From contig JAQBGW010000077.1 of assembly GCA_032128415.1 (NCBI GenBank), positions 1-13,082 on the forward strand: 13,082 nucleotides of DNA, in the 5' to 3' direction. The stretch is from Ga0077527 sp032128415 (GTDB taxonomy: Bacteria; Pseudomonadota; Gammaproteobacteria; Burkholderiales; SG8-41). Within the stretch, counting starts at the first letter, position 1, and each line of letters starts with the position of its first letter. The notes beneath the pieces are model-generated. The model made no database searches. It was given only the letters and a program-made list of their open reading frames with translations, and was not told where the DNA came from. This document shows, one piece after another, positions 6,049-13,082 of this stretch. The position numbers were made by a program, and so were the translations under genes.

Positions 6049-7194
6049 ATGAAGCACGTTTATTTTGACCACAACGCAACGACACCCGTTGATGAACGGG
6101 TGCTTGCGGCCATGTTGCCTTATTTAAAGGAGCAGCACGGTAACGCGTCGAGCCGGCACGAATTCGGCACGCGGGCGCGGCAGGCCATCGATGGTGCGCG
6201 GGAACAGGTCGCCGCGCTGGTCGGCGTGCAGCCGGTGCAGGTGGTGTTTACCAGCGGTGGTACCGAGGCCAACAACCTGTTCATCAAAGGCGCGGCCGGA
6301 TATCAGAAACCGGCGCAGATTGCCGTCAGTGCCATTGAACATCCGTGTGTGGCGAGACCGGCGCAGGAACTGTCGCGTCAGGGCTGGACGGTACGCAAGC
6401 TGGCGGTGACCCGTCACGGCACAGTTGATCTGGCCGATGTCGATGCAGCGCTACCTGTGCCGACCGGTATCGTATCGGTGATGCTGGCCAACAACGAGGC
6501 CGGCGTCATCCAGGATGTCGCGGCTGTCGGTGAGCGCGCCCGCCGGGTGAAAGCGGTCATGCATACCGATGCGGTGCAGGCGCTGGGGAAAATACCGGTC
6601 GACTTTAATGCGCTCAACGTGCAGGCGATGACGCTGTCGGCGCACAAAATCTACGGCCCCAAAGGCGCTGGTGCACTGGTGATCGACAAGCGTTTGGAGT
6701 TGCGGCCGCTGCTCTCGGGCGGCAGTCATGAGCACGGATTGCGCGGCGGCACTGAAAATGTGGCGGCGATCGTCGGCTTTGGCGCGGCGTGCGAACTGGC
6801 GGGCGGGCGTATGCGCGATCTGAACAAGCAACTGGCCGTTCTGCGGGAGCAGTTGGAGCGCGGTCTGGCCGAAAGAGGCGCAGAGCTGTTCGGCGCGGGT
6901 GCTGCGCGGGTGGCGAACACCAGCTACTTCGCGTTGCGCGGCATTGACGGCGAAACCCTGGTCATCGAACTCGACAAGGCCGGTTACGCAGTGGCGGCAG
7001 GGGCGGCGTGTTCCAGCGCCAGTTCCGAACCCTCGGCGACACTGCTGGCGATGGGCGTGGCGCCGGAGATTGCCCGCGGCGCGGTGCGTTTTTCGCTGGG
7101 CGCGGCGAACACGGTGGAACAGGTGGACCGGTTTTTAACGGCGCTGGCGGTGGTCGCGCAGCGTTTGCGGCGGCTGACTGCCGTTGCAGTGTGA
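6049..7194 (+). CDS. iscS: group I cysteine desulfurase (IscS/NifS type)
   Basis: This 381-residue PLP enzyme removes sulfur from L-cysteine, giving alanine and an enzyme persulfide. It opens with VYFDHNATTPVD (4-15). Other landmarks are FTSGGTEANN (67-76), His98 in IEHP, HTDAVQALGK (172-181), the PLP lysine Lys200 in SAHKIYGPKG, and the mobile-loop Cys321 in GAACSSASSEPS. The short SSASSEPS loop marks group I (IscS/NifS) rather than SufS. The protein stops soon after the small domain. It lacks the roughly 20-residue C-terminal tail that in E. coli IscS (404 residues) docks the scaffold IscU, and no iscU is present here. It starts 14 bases after iscR with no obvious Shine-Dalgarno sequence, so translation may be coupled. 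It may serve general sulfur transfer (tRNA thiolation, molybdopterin) or feed SufBCD. Group assignment is secure; partner is unknown. Confidence 0.93.
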   Translation: MKHVYFDHNATTPVDERVLAAMLPYLKEQHGNASSRHEFGTRARQAIDGAREQVAALVGVQPVQVVFTSGGTEANNLFIKGAAGYQKPAQIAVSAIEHPCVARPAQELSRQGWTVRKLAVTRHGTVDLADVDAALPVPTGIVSVMLANNEAGVIQDVAAVGERARRVKAVMHTDAVQALGKIPVDFNALNVQAMTLSAHKIYGPKGAGALVIDKRLELRPLLSGGSHEHGLRGGTENVAAIVGFGAACELAGGRMRDLNKQLAVLREQLERGLAERGAELFGAGAARVANTSYFALRGIDGETLVIELDKAGYAVAAGAACSSASSEPSATLLAMGVAPEIARGAVRFSLGAANTVEQVDRFLTALAVVAQRLRRLTAVAV

Positions 7195-7224
7195 TGGATT
7201 CAGAAATGATTCAGGAGTGATGAC

Positions 7225-7563
7225 ATGGCAATACAACTGACGGCAAATGCGGCACAGCAGATCAAAACGCAACTGGCGAAACGCGGCAAGGGCGTGGGTT
7301 TGCGCGTCGGCGTAAAGAAAGTCGGCTGTTCGGGCTGGGCTTATACCTACGACTACGCCGATGCGGTGCAGGGCGATGATCAGGTATTCGAGGTGCACGA
7401 CACCAAACTCGTGGTCGACGGCAAGAGCCTGGAATTTCTCGAAGGTTCGACGCTGGATTATGTGAAAGAGGGCTTGAAGCAATCCTTCAAGTTCGACAAT
7501 CCCAACGTCGATGCGGCGTGCGGCTGCGGCGAGAGCTTCAGCGTTAAAGAGGACAACAAGTAA
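7225..7563 (+). CDS. iscA: A-type iron-sulfur carrier protein (IscA/SufA)
   Basis: This 112-residue HesB/IscA-family protein receives clusters from the scaffold and passes them to apo-proteins, or binds iron. The three invariant cysteines are present: Cys35 in VGCSGWAY, and Cys99 and Cys101 in the C-terminal CGCGESF. The segment FDNPNVDAACGCGESF fits IscA and SufA; ErpA is less likely. A good Shine-Dalgarno sequence, AGGAG (7213-7217), lies seven bases before the ATG. It sits between iscS and sufB, the place of iscA in ISC operons once iscU is missing, and also the role of sufA in SUF operons, so the name iscA or sufA is a matter of choice. After its stop comes the repeat-filled gap before sufB. 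Confidence 0.93.
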   Translation: MAIQLTANAAQQIKTQLAKRGKGVGLRVGVKKVGCSGWAYTYDYADAVQGDDQVFEVHDTKLVVDGKSLEFLEGSTLDYVKEGLKQSFKFDNPNVDAACGCGESFSVKEDNK

Positions 7564-7565
7564 AT

Positions 7566-7645
7566 GGTGATTTAGTGATTAGGTGATTTGGCGCCCGTAC
7601 CGCAACCATTCCCCAATTACTTAATCACCCAATCACCAAATTACC
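7566..7645. repeat. inverted array of GGTGATT-type units between iscA and sufB
   Basis: The left arm (7566-7591) reads GGTGATTT, AGTGATTA, GGTGATTTGG. The right arm (7613-7645) is the inverse, with units AATTACTT, AATCACCC, AATCACCA, AATTACC. Together they can form an imperfect, AT-rich, GU-tolerant stem with about a 21-base loop. A short T-run (7647-7650) follows. It fills almost the whole 106-base gap, the only sizeable one inside the operon. It may act as a partial terminator, an RNA-processing or stabilising element, or simply be a dispersed repeat; the sequence alone does not decide. Confidence 0.7.
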
Positions 7646-7669
7646 GTTTTATAAGTTACGGAAAATGAA

Positions 7670-9103
7670 ATGAGCACTGTTTTAGAAAATCTAGTCAGTC
7701 AGCCCTACAAGCATGGTTTTGTCACGGATATCGAATCCGAGACGGCGCCCAAGGGCCTGAGCGAAGACACCATCCGCATGATTTCGGCGAAAAAGAGTGA
7801 GCCGGAATGGCTGCTGGAATTCCGGCTGAAAGCCTACCGCCACTGGCTGACCATGACCGAGCCGCAGTGGCCGAATGTGCATTACCCGAAGATCGATTTC
7901 CAGGCGATCAGTTATTTCGCCGCACCCAAGCCCAAGCTTAAAAAGAGCATGGATGAGGTCGATCCGGAACTGCTGAGAACCTTCGAGAAGCTGGGTGTGC
8001 CCATGCATGAGCGCGCGGCACTGGCCGGCGTCGCGGTCGATGTCATTTTTGATTCGGTTTCGGTGACCACCACCTACAAGGCAAAACTCGCTGAAGTCGG
8101 CATTATTTTCGGCTCGATTTCCGATGCCGTGCGCGACCACCCGGAACTGGTGCGCAAATACATGGGTTCAGTGGTACCCACTGCAGATAATTTTTATGCG
8201 GCACTGAATTCAGCAGTGTTCACCGACGGATCGTTCTGCTTCATCCCCAAGGGCGTCAAATGCCCGATGGATCTGTCGACCTATTTCCGCATTAACACCG
8301 AGGGTTCAGGCCAGTTCGAACGCACGCTGATCATCGCCGAGGAAGGCGCGACGGTGTCCTACCTCGAAGGCTGCACGGCGCCCAAGTTCGACACCAACCA
8401 GTTGCACGCTGCGGTGGTGGAATTGGTGGCGCTGGACGACGCTGACATCAAGTATTCAACGGTGCAGAACTGGTACGCCGGCGACGAAAACGGCAAAGGC
8501 GGCATTTATAACTTCGTCACCAAGCGTGGCTTGTGCAAGGGTCGCAATTCAAAGATTTCGTGGACCCAGGTCGAGACCGGTTCGGCGATTACCTGGAAAT
8601 ATCCGTCGTGCGTGCTGCTCGGTGAAAACTCCATTGGTGAATTCTATTCGGTGGCGCTGACCAACCATCGCCAGCAGGCCGATACCGGCACCAAGATGAT
8701 CCACATCGGCAAAAATACCCGCAGCACCATTATCAGCAAGGGTATTTCCGCAGGATATTCCAATAACAGTTATCGCGGACTGGTGAAAATCGGACCGCGT
8801 GCCGAGGGTGCGCGCAACTTTTCCCAATGCGACTCGATGCTGATCGGCGCGCAGTGCGGCGCCAATACATTTCCGTACATCCAGGTCAATAACCCGACGG
8901 CCAAGGTCGAGCACGAGGCAACCACCTCGAAAATCGGCGAAGACCAGCTGTTTTATTTCCAGAGCCGTGGCATTCCCACTGAAGAAGCGGTGTCGATGAT
9001 TATCAATGGCTTCTGCAAGGATGTATTCCAGCAACTGCCGATGGAGTTCGCCGTTGAGGCGACCAAGCTCCTCGGCCTGAAACTTGAAGGTAGTGTCGGA
9101 TGA
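7670..9103 (+). CDS. sufB: Fe-S cluster assembly scaffold protein SufB
   Basis: This 477-residue SufB is the subunit of the SufBC2D complex on which the nascent cluster is built. The N-terminal helical region is followed by the beta-helix core, with FIPKGVKCPMDLSTYFRIN (191-209) and YLEGCTAP (231-238). Expected functional residues are present: Cys235 (E. coli Cys254, sulfur acceptor), Cys387 in QCDSML (E. coli Cys405), and His415 and Glu416 in VEHEATTSKIGEDQLFYF (413-430). The SufC-binding C-terminal helices (GFCKDVFQQLPMEFAVEA) are intact. It is slightly shorter than E. coli SufB (495), mainly at the N-terminus. ATG 7670 gives the family start; ACGGAAA just upstream is a modest ribosome site. 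The stop overlaps the sufC start (ATGA), so the two are translationally coupled. Confidence 0.98.
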   Translation: MSTVLENLVSQPYKHGFVTDIESETAPKGLSEDTIRMISAKKSEPEWLLEFRLKAYRHWLTMTEPQWPNVHYPKIDFQAISYFAAPKPKLKKSMDEVDPELLRTFEKLGVPMHERAALAGVAVDVIFDSVSVTTTYKAKLAEVGIIFGSISDAVRDHPELVRKYMGSVVPTADNFYAALNSAVFTDGSFCFIPKGVKCPMDLSTYFRINTEGSGQFERTLIIAEEGATVSYLEGCTAPKFDTNQLHAAVVELVALDDADIKYSTVQNWYAGDENGKGGIYNFVTKRGLCKGRNSKISWTQVETGSAITWKYPSCVLLGENSIGEFYSVALTNHRQQADTGTKMIHIGKNTRSTIISKGISAGYSNNSYRGLVKIGPRAEGARNFSQCDSMLIGAQCGANTFPYIQVNNPTAKVEHEATTSKIGEDQLFYFQSRGIPTEEAVSMIINGFCKDVFQQLPMEFAVEATKLLGLKLEGSVG

Positions 9104-9900
9104 TTAACAAAAACGCAAAAACCCTGCTCGAAGTACGCAACCTCACCGCCACCGTGGCGGGCGTGGAGATTTTGAAGGGCATCAATCTCACGGTGCGCGC
9201 CGGTGAAGTGCACGCCATCATGGGCCCCAACGGTTCCGGCAAGAGTACCTTCGCCAAGGTGCTGGCGGGCCATCCGGCGTATACCGTGCAGGGCGGCGAA
9301 GTGCTGTATCAGGGCAAGGATCTGTTCGCACTGGCCTCCGATGAACGCGCCCGCGCCGGATTATTTCTGGGCTTCCAGTATCCGGTGGAAATTCCCGGTG
9401 TTACCAACAGCGCGTTCCTGCGCCTGGCCTGGAACACGGTGCAGGGCGGCCGCGGCAAGGATGAACTCGATCCGCTGGAGTTCGACGATCTGGTACGCGA
9501 AAAAATGAAAATGCTGGAAATGGATCCGGGCTTCCTCAGCCGCAGCATCAACGATGGTTTTTCCGGTGGCGAGAAAAAGCGCAACGAAATCCTGCAAATG
9601 GCGCTGCTCGAGCCGGTGCTGGCGCTGCTCGACGAGACTGATTCGGGACTGGACATCGATGCGCTGCGCGTGGTGGCGGGCGGCGTCAACAAACTGCTGA
9701 CCCCCGACAATGCCTGCGTGCTGGTGACCCATTACCAGCGCCTGCTCAACTACATTACGCCGGATCACGTGCACGTGATGTCGGCGGGCCGCATTATCAA
9801 ATCCGGCGACCGGGCGCTGGCGCTGCAACTCGAAGAGCGCGGCTACGACTGGCTGCTGGAGCCGAAAGAAGCAGGCAAAAAATCCGGAGTGCCGGCGTGA
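9100..9900 (+). CDS. sufC: Fe-S assembly ATPase SufC
   Basis: This 266-residue soluble ABC-type ATPase dimerises upon ATP binding and drives the rearrangement of SufB/SufD that exposes the cluster site. Walker A is GPNGSGKST (42-50), the Q-loop is GFQYP (91-95, Gln93), the signature is FSGGEKKRNE (154-163), Walker B is LALLDETD (174-181) with Glu179, and the switch His is His211 in VTHYQRLL. The SufC-specific signature SGGEKKR is intact, as is the D-loop SGLDIDAL. Its ATG overlaps the sufB stop in ATGA, and its own TGA overlaps the sufD GTG start. The C-terminal tail after about 250 (EPKEAGKKSGVPA) is lysine-rich and variable in the family. There are no membrane segments, as expected for a cytoplasmic assembly factor. 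Confidence 0.98.
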   Translation: MINKNAKTLLEVRNLTATVAGVEILKGINLTVRAGEVHAIMGPNGSGKSTFAKVLAGHPAYTVQGGEVLYQGKDLFALASDERARAGLFLGFQYPVEIPGVTNSAFLRLAWNTVQGGRGKDELDPLEFDDLVREKMKMLEMDPGFLSRSINDGFSGGEKKRNEILQMALLEPVLALLDETDSGLDIDALRVVAGGVNKLLTPDNACVLVTHYQRLLNYITPDHVHVMSAGRIIKSGDRALALQLEERGYDWLLEPKEAGKKSGVPA

Positions 9901-11216
9901 CTGTGACGGCAACTCATCCCGCAGCTCATCCCTACGTGGCGTCGTTGCTGGCCGGCAACGCGGCGGTGCCGCCGAGCCCGGCGGCCTGGCTCAACATGCG
10001 CCGCGCGGCGGCGCTGGAGCGCGCCAATGCGCTGGCCGTGCCGACCACGCGCGATGAAGAATGGCGTTTCACCGATCTCACGCCACTGACCAAACTCCAG
10101 TTCCAGCCAGTCACCGTAGCCGCAACGGTGCCCATGGCGGATATCGCCGGTTTCGCCGTGACTGAAGCCGCCGTGCGGCTGACATTTGTGGATGGCGTGT
10201 ATGCGCCGGCGCTGTCGCAGCGCAATGCGCTGCCGGCAGGCATCACCGTGGCATTGCTGGCGGATGCCTTGAAAACCCACGCTGCCCTGATCGAACCGCA
10301 TCTTGCGCAACTGGCAAATGGTGACGGCGATCTGTTTACGGCACTGAACACCGCGTACCTGCAGCACGGTGTGTTCATTCATGCTGAAAAAAATGCGGCG
10401 CTCAAACAGCCGATCCATTTGCTGTTCGTGGCGACGCGCAAGGGCGCTGCCGCCTACCCGCGCTGCCTGATCGTGGCCGACGCCGGCAGCGAATGTTGTG
10501 TCATTGAAGACTATGTCGCGCTGGGCGAAGAAACCTACCTGACCAATGCCGTCACTGAAGTCGTGGTGGCGCCAAACGCGTCGGTGCGTCACATCAAGCT
10601 GCAGCGCGAGAACGGCGCCGCCTTTCATATCGGCGCCTGCGCGGTGACGCTGGCGAAGGATGCCCGTTATCTGTCGCATGCGGTGACCTTCGGTGCACGG
10701 CTGTCGCGCAACAACCTGACGGTTACCCAGCAGGGCGAGGGCGCGCACGCGCAGATCGACGGCATTGCGCTGATCGGTGGTCGCCAGCTCGCCGACACGC
10801 ACACGCTGATGGATCACACCCGGCCCAATGGCACCTGCGAGCAGTCGCACAAGACCATCATCGGCGGCGCCGGGCATGCGGTGTTCAACGGCAAGGTGCT
10901 GGTGCGCAAGGGTGCGCAGTTGACCAACTCCTCGCAGCAAAGCCGCAATCTGCTGCTGTCGGACAAAGCGCATGTTGATACCAAACCGCAGCTGGAAATT
11001 TTTGCCGACGACGTGAAATGTGCGCACGGCGCGACCGTCGGCCAGCTCGACGCCGAAAATCTGTTTTATCTGAAAAGCCGCGGCCTGCCCGAGCTCCAGG
11101 CGCGCAACCTGCTGACTTATGCGTTTGGCGCCGAGATCATTGATCGCATTCCGGTGCCGTCGCTGGTCGCGCAACTGGAAAAAAGCGTGATGGCGCGCAC
11201 CGAAGGCGGGATATGA
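9897..11216 (+). CDS. sufD: Fe-S cluster assembly protein SufD
   Basis: This 439-residue SufB paralogue forms the second scaffold subunit of SufBC2D and is linked to iron acquisition by the complex. It starts at GTG 9897, overlapping the sufC stop as GTGA, with GGAG at 9886-9889 seven bases upstream. EEWRFTDLTPL (54-64) is the typical N-terminal signature. The beta-helix follows, ending in SRNLLLSDKAHVDTKPQLEI (349-368), and DDVKCAHGATVGQLDAENLFYL (371-392) carries Cys375 and His377, matching E. coli Cys358 and His360 at the SufB interface. The C-terminal SufC-binding helices (ARNLLTYAFGAEIIDRIP) are present. The next gene, sufS, overlaps its stop (ATGA). The N-terminal domain is alanine-rich and diverged, as usual for SufD. 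Confidence 0.97.
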   Translation: MTVTATHPAAHPYVASLLAGNAAVPPSPAAWLNMRRAAALERANALAVPTTRDEEWRFTDLTPLTKLQFQPVTVAATVPMADIAGFAVTEAAVRLTFVDGVYAPALSQRNALPAGITVALLADALKTHAALIEPHLAQLANGDGDLFTALNTAYLQHGVFIHAEKNAALKQPIHLLFVATRKGAAAYPRCLIVADAGSECCVIEDYVALGEETYLTNAVTEVVVAPNASVRHIKLQRENGAAFHIGACAVTLAKDARYLSHAVTFGARLSRNNLTVTQQGEGAHAQIDGIALIGGRQLADTHTLMDHTRPNGTCEQSHKTIIGGAGHAVFNGKVLVRKGAQLTNSSQQSRNLLLSDKAHVDTKPQLEIFADDVKCAHGATVGQLDAENLFYLKSRGLPELQARNLLTYAFGAEIIDRIPVPSLVAQLEKSVMARTEGGI

Positions 11217-12472
11217 GCGGGCGGGATAACCTGGTCAAGGCACCCACTACGGCTGCGTTTGAGGTGTCACAGCTACGTCGTGACTTTCCCATCCTCGACT
11301 TGAAAGTTAACGATAAGCCATTGATTTTTCTGGATAATGCAGCATCGAGCCAGATGCCCCGGCAGGTCATGGAACGCTGGGTGAAGTACCGCTCCGAGCA
11401 GCACGCCAACATCCATCGCGCGGTGCACTACCTGTCGGAAACGGCGACCGCGGAATACGAAGCCGCGCGGCGCAAGGTGCAGGCCTTCCTCAATGCCCGC
11501 GAAGACCGCGAAATCATCTTTACCAGCGGCACCACCGATGCGATCAACCTGGTAGCGCATGGCTACGGCCGCAAGTATTTCAAGGCGGGCGACGAAATCA
11601 TACTGACCACGCTGGAGCATCACTCGAACATCGTGCCGTGGCAGATGGTCGCCGAAGAGCGGGGTGCGAAAATCCGCGTGGTACCGATCAACGACCGTGG
11701 TGAACTGCTGGTCGATGATTACCGCAAGCTGTTCAATGCGCACACGAAATTCGTAGCGATGCCCCACGTCTCTAACGCGCTGGGCACGATTACGCCGGTC
11801 AGGGAGATGGTTGCCATTGCCCACGAACATGGCGTGCCGGTACTGGTCGATGGTGCGCAGGCCGCGCCGCATCTGCAGGTTGATGTGCAGGATATCGACT
11901 GCGATTTTTACGCGTTTTCAGGCCACAAGGTCTGCGGTCCTACCGGCATCGGTGCGCTATACGGCAAAGCCGCGCTGCTGGAAAAGATGCAGCCGTTCAA
12001 GGGCGGCGGCGACATGATCCTGTCGGTGACGTTCGAGAAAACCACCTATGCGCCGATACCCGCCAAATTTGAGGCCGGCACACCGCCAATCGGCGAAGCG
12101 ATTGCGCTGGGTGCGGCGATCGATTACCTCTCAGCCATCGGCATCGCCCGCATTGCGGCGCACGAAACCGATCTGCTGGATTACGCCACCGATCAGTTGA
12201 ACCGCATGCCCGGCCTGCGGTTGATCGGCACCGCCGAAAAAAAGGCGGCGGTGCTGTCCTTTATGGTGGAAGGCGTGCATCCGCACGACGTCGGTTCGCT
12301 GCTCAATGACGACGGCGTGGCGATACGCACCGGGCACCATTGCGCACAACCGGTGATGCAGCGCTTCAAGGTGCCGGCGACCTGCCGTGCGTCATTTGCT
12401 TTTTACAACACCATGGCTGAAGTGGATGCGCTTGCAGCGTCCATTGCCAAGGTGCAGAAGCTTTTTTCCTGA
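11213..12472 (+). CDS. sufS: group II cysteine desulfurase SufS
   Basis: This 419-residue PLP enzyme mobilises sulfur from cysteine for the SufBCD scaffold. Landmarks are FLDNAASSQMP (39-49), His136 in LEHHSN, Asp213 in VDGAQAAPH, the PLP lysine Lys239 in FSGHKVCGPTG, the active-site Cys377 in RTGHHCAQP, and Arg392 in TCRASFAFYN. The RTGHHCAQP loop marks group II (SufS/CsdA). His358 in VHPHDVG, 19 residues before Cys377, is at the place of B. subtilis His342, which takes part in zinc exchange with SufU. E. coli SufS, which uses SufE, has Tyr there. The N-terminus is about 13 residues longer than in E. coli. The ATG overlaps the sufD stop. sufU follows 11 bases later, in agreement with a SufS-SufU pair. 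Confidence 0.97.
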   Translation: MSGRDNLVKAPTTAAFEVSQLRRDFPILDLKVNDKPLIFLDNAASSQMPRQVMERWVKYRSEQHANIHRAVHYLSETATAEYEAARRKVQAFLNAREDREIIFTSGTTDAINLVAHGYGRKYFKAGDEIILTTLEHHSNIVPWQMVAEERGAKIRVVPINDRGELLVDDYRKLFNAHTKFVAMPHVSNALGTITPVREMVAIAHEHGVPVLVDGAQAAPHLQVDVQDIDCDFYAFSGHKVCGPTGIGALYGKAALLEKMQPFKGGGDMILSVTFEKTTYAPIPAKFEAGTPPIGEAIALGAAIDYLSAIGIARIAAHETDLLDYATDQLNRMPGLRLIGTAEKKAAVLSFMVEGVHPHDVGSLLNDDGVAIRTGHHCAQPVMQRFKVPATCRASFAFYNTMAEVDALAASIAKVQKLFS

Positions 12473-12483
12473 GGCGGCACGCG

Positions 12484-12930
12484 ATGACTGTCAGCCGCCA
12501 GCTTTATCAGGAGATGATCCTTGAGCACAACAAGAAGCCCCGCAACTGGGGCATGCTGGGTGACGCTACGCACAAGGCCGAGGGTCTCAACCCGCTGTGC
12601 GGCGACCATATCCACCTGTCGCTGCGGGTGAATGGCGACACTGTTGAGGCCATGGGGTTCGAAGGCGAAGCCTGCGCGATCTGCAAAGCCTCTACCTCCA
12701 TGATGACCACGATCGTCAAAGGCAAGAGCCGTGCCGATGCGGAACAGATGGTGCAGGAATTCCGCGACATGACCACCGGCAAACTCGACCCGGCGGCGCC
12801 GCATCATCTCGGTCGCCTGACGGTGTTCGCGGGCGTGCGCGATCTGCCGATGCGCGTCAAATGCGCCATCCTGCCCTGGCATACGCTGCACGCGGCGTTT
12901 GCCGGTGCGGAATCTGCGTCCACTGAATAA
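12484..12930 (+). CDS. sufU: zinc-dependent sulfurtransferase SufU
   Basis: This 148-residue IscU-fold protein receives the persulfide from SufS and hands it to SufBCD. It begins LYQEMILEHNKKPRN, typical of the family. The zinc ligands of SufU are all present: Cys39 and Asp41 in NPLCGDH, Cys64 in GEACAICKAS, and Cys127 in MRVKCAILPW, with Arg124 at the place of B. subtilis Arg125. Between the second and third ligand cysteines it has the extra segment of about 19 residues (roughly 90-110) that distinguishes SufU from IscU. It lacks the LPPVK motif that IscU uses for HscA; it reads LPMRVKC. An additional Cys67 (CAIC) is unusual. No sufE is found, so SufU is the likely acceptor. The gene ends the operon. 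A scaffold role like IscU is less likely given the zinc-site and insertion signatures. Confidence 0.94.
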   Translation: MTVSRQLYQEMILEHNKKPRNWGMLGDATHKAEGLNPLCGDHIHLSLRVNGDTVEAMGFEGEACAICKASTSMMTTIVKGKSRADAEQMVQEFRDMTTGKLDPAAPHHLGRLTVFAGVRDLPMRVKCAILPWHTLHAAFAGAESASTE

Positions 12931-13009
12931 CGTATCACCTGCAATCGCATCCGCGACATTTGTGAGGATTTCGTAACCCCGTGTGACAAGTTGAGTTGCC
13001 GCTCTTGCT
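12931..13009. other. intergenic stretch after sufU without recognisable gene
   Basis: No open reading frame with coding character and no familiar motif is visible between the sufU stop and the GC-rich repeat. The usual downstream genes sufT or nfuA are not in the window. Confidence 0.5.
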
Positions 13010-13082
13010 CCCTCACCCCCCGGCCCCTCTCCCGGAGGGCGAGGGGTGTAAAGCCCTTCTCCCGCCGGGAGAAGGGGTGGGA
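13010..13082. repeat. GC-rich double-hairpin dispersed repeat, probable operon terminator (cut by window edge)
   Basis: CCCCTCTCCCGGAGGG begins a first imperfect hairpin (13024-13046). CCCTTCTCCC, a 3-base loop GCC and GGGAGAAGGG form a perfect 10-pair stem (13054-13076). Outer bases CCCTCACCCC and GGGGTGGGA can also pair. This CCCTCACCCC...CTCTCCC family occurs between genes in many Proteobacteria. It follows sufU and could end its transcription; there is no clear T-run before the window ends. Confidence 0.7.

Noticed and set aside
7566..7650. Strong intrinsic terminator between iscA and sufB
   Set aside because: The stem is AT-rich and imperfect with only four T residues after it. sufB has no good promoter of its own in the gap, so full termination is unlikely.
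7665..7673. Two-codon ORF ATG AAA TGA overlapping the sufB start
   Set aside because: This is a chance overlap with no separate ribosome site. I see no support for a translated regulatory mini-ORF.
9843..11174. 443-codon open frame on the minus strand
   Set aside because: It lies opposite sufD and the end of sufC. Its peptide is rich in Arg, His and Gln with no known motif, which is typical of a mirror frame of a GC-rich gene.
12484..12930. IscU instead of SufU
   Set aside because: The extra segment of about 19 residues before the last ligand Cys and the missing LPPVK chaperone motif point to SufU.

Overview
The window is a chromosomal stretch of a Proteobacterium with moderately high GC, most likely a gammaproteobacterium and possibly a betaproteobacterium. 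The gene order suhB (divergent), trmJ, cysE, iscR, iscS is the classical ISC locus of gammaproteobacteria such as Pseudomonas. The dispersed TTCGACAGGCTCA-type hairpins fit the same group. I see no rRNA, tRNA, CRISPR array, prophage or insertion sequence.

Left part (1-3762). The first 100 bases hold the start of mutS on the minus strand, cut by the window edge. Divergent to it is a TPR lipoprotein whose start lies just behind an extended -10 box. Next come a minus-strand CocE/NonD-type (peptidase S15-like) hydrolase and minus-strand suhB. Imperfect hairpins of one dispersed repeat family follow the lipoprotein gene and separate suhB from the hydrolase.

Middle (3763-5557). A tract of 7-base tandem repeats lies between the divergent suhB and trmJ. 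Then follow trmJ (tRNA Cm32/Um32 methyltransferase), a good sigma70-type promoter, and cysE (serine acetyltransferase, the first step of cysteine synthesis). The iscR promoter begins over the cysE stop codon and carries a recognisable IscR type-1 operator.

Right part (5558-12930). One iron-sulfur cluster assembly operon reads iscR, iscS-like, iscA-like, sufB, sufC, sufD, sufS, sufU. The first three genes are what one expects at an ISC locus, but iscU, hscB, hscA and fdx are absent. A complete SUF system takes their place: SufBC2D scaffold, SufS group II cysteine desulfurase, and the zinc-type sulfur acceptor SufU instead of SufE. The suf genes are tightly coupled, with ATGA or GTGA overlaps at B/C, C/D and D/S. 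The only long gap, 106 bases between iscA and sufB, holds an inverted array of short GGTGATT repeats exactly at the ISC/SUF boundary. CysE supplies cysteine, IscS and SufS draw sulfur from it, SufU carries the persulfide, SufBCD builds the cluster, the A-type protein delivers it, and IscR with its own [2Fe-2S] cluster closes the feedback loop.

The window ends in a GC-rich double-hairpin dispersed repeat that probably also terminates the operon. I found no gene family unknown to me. The most interesting point is the composite ISC/SUF(SufU) architecture with matching sequence signatures in SufS and SufU.
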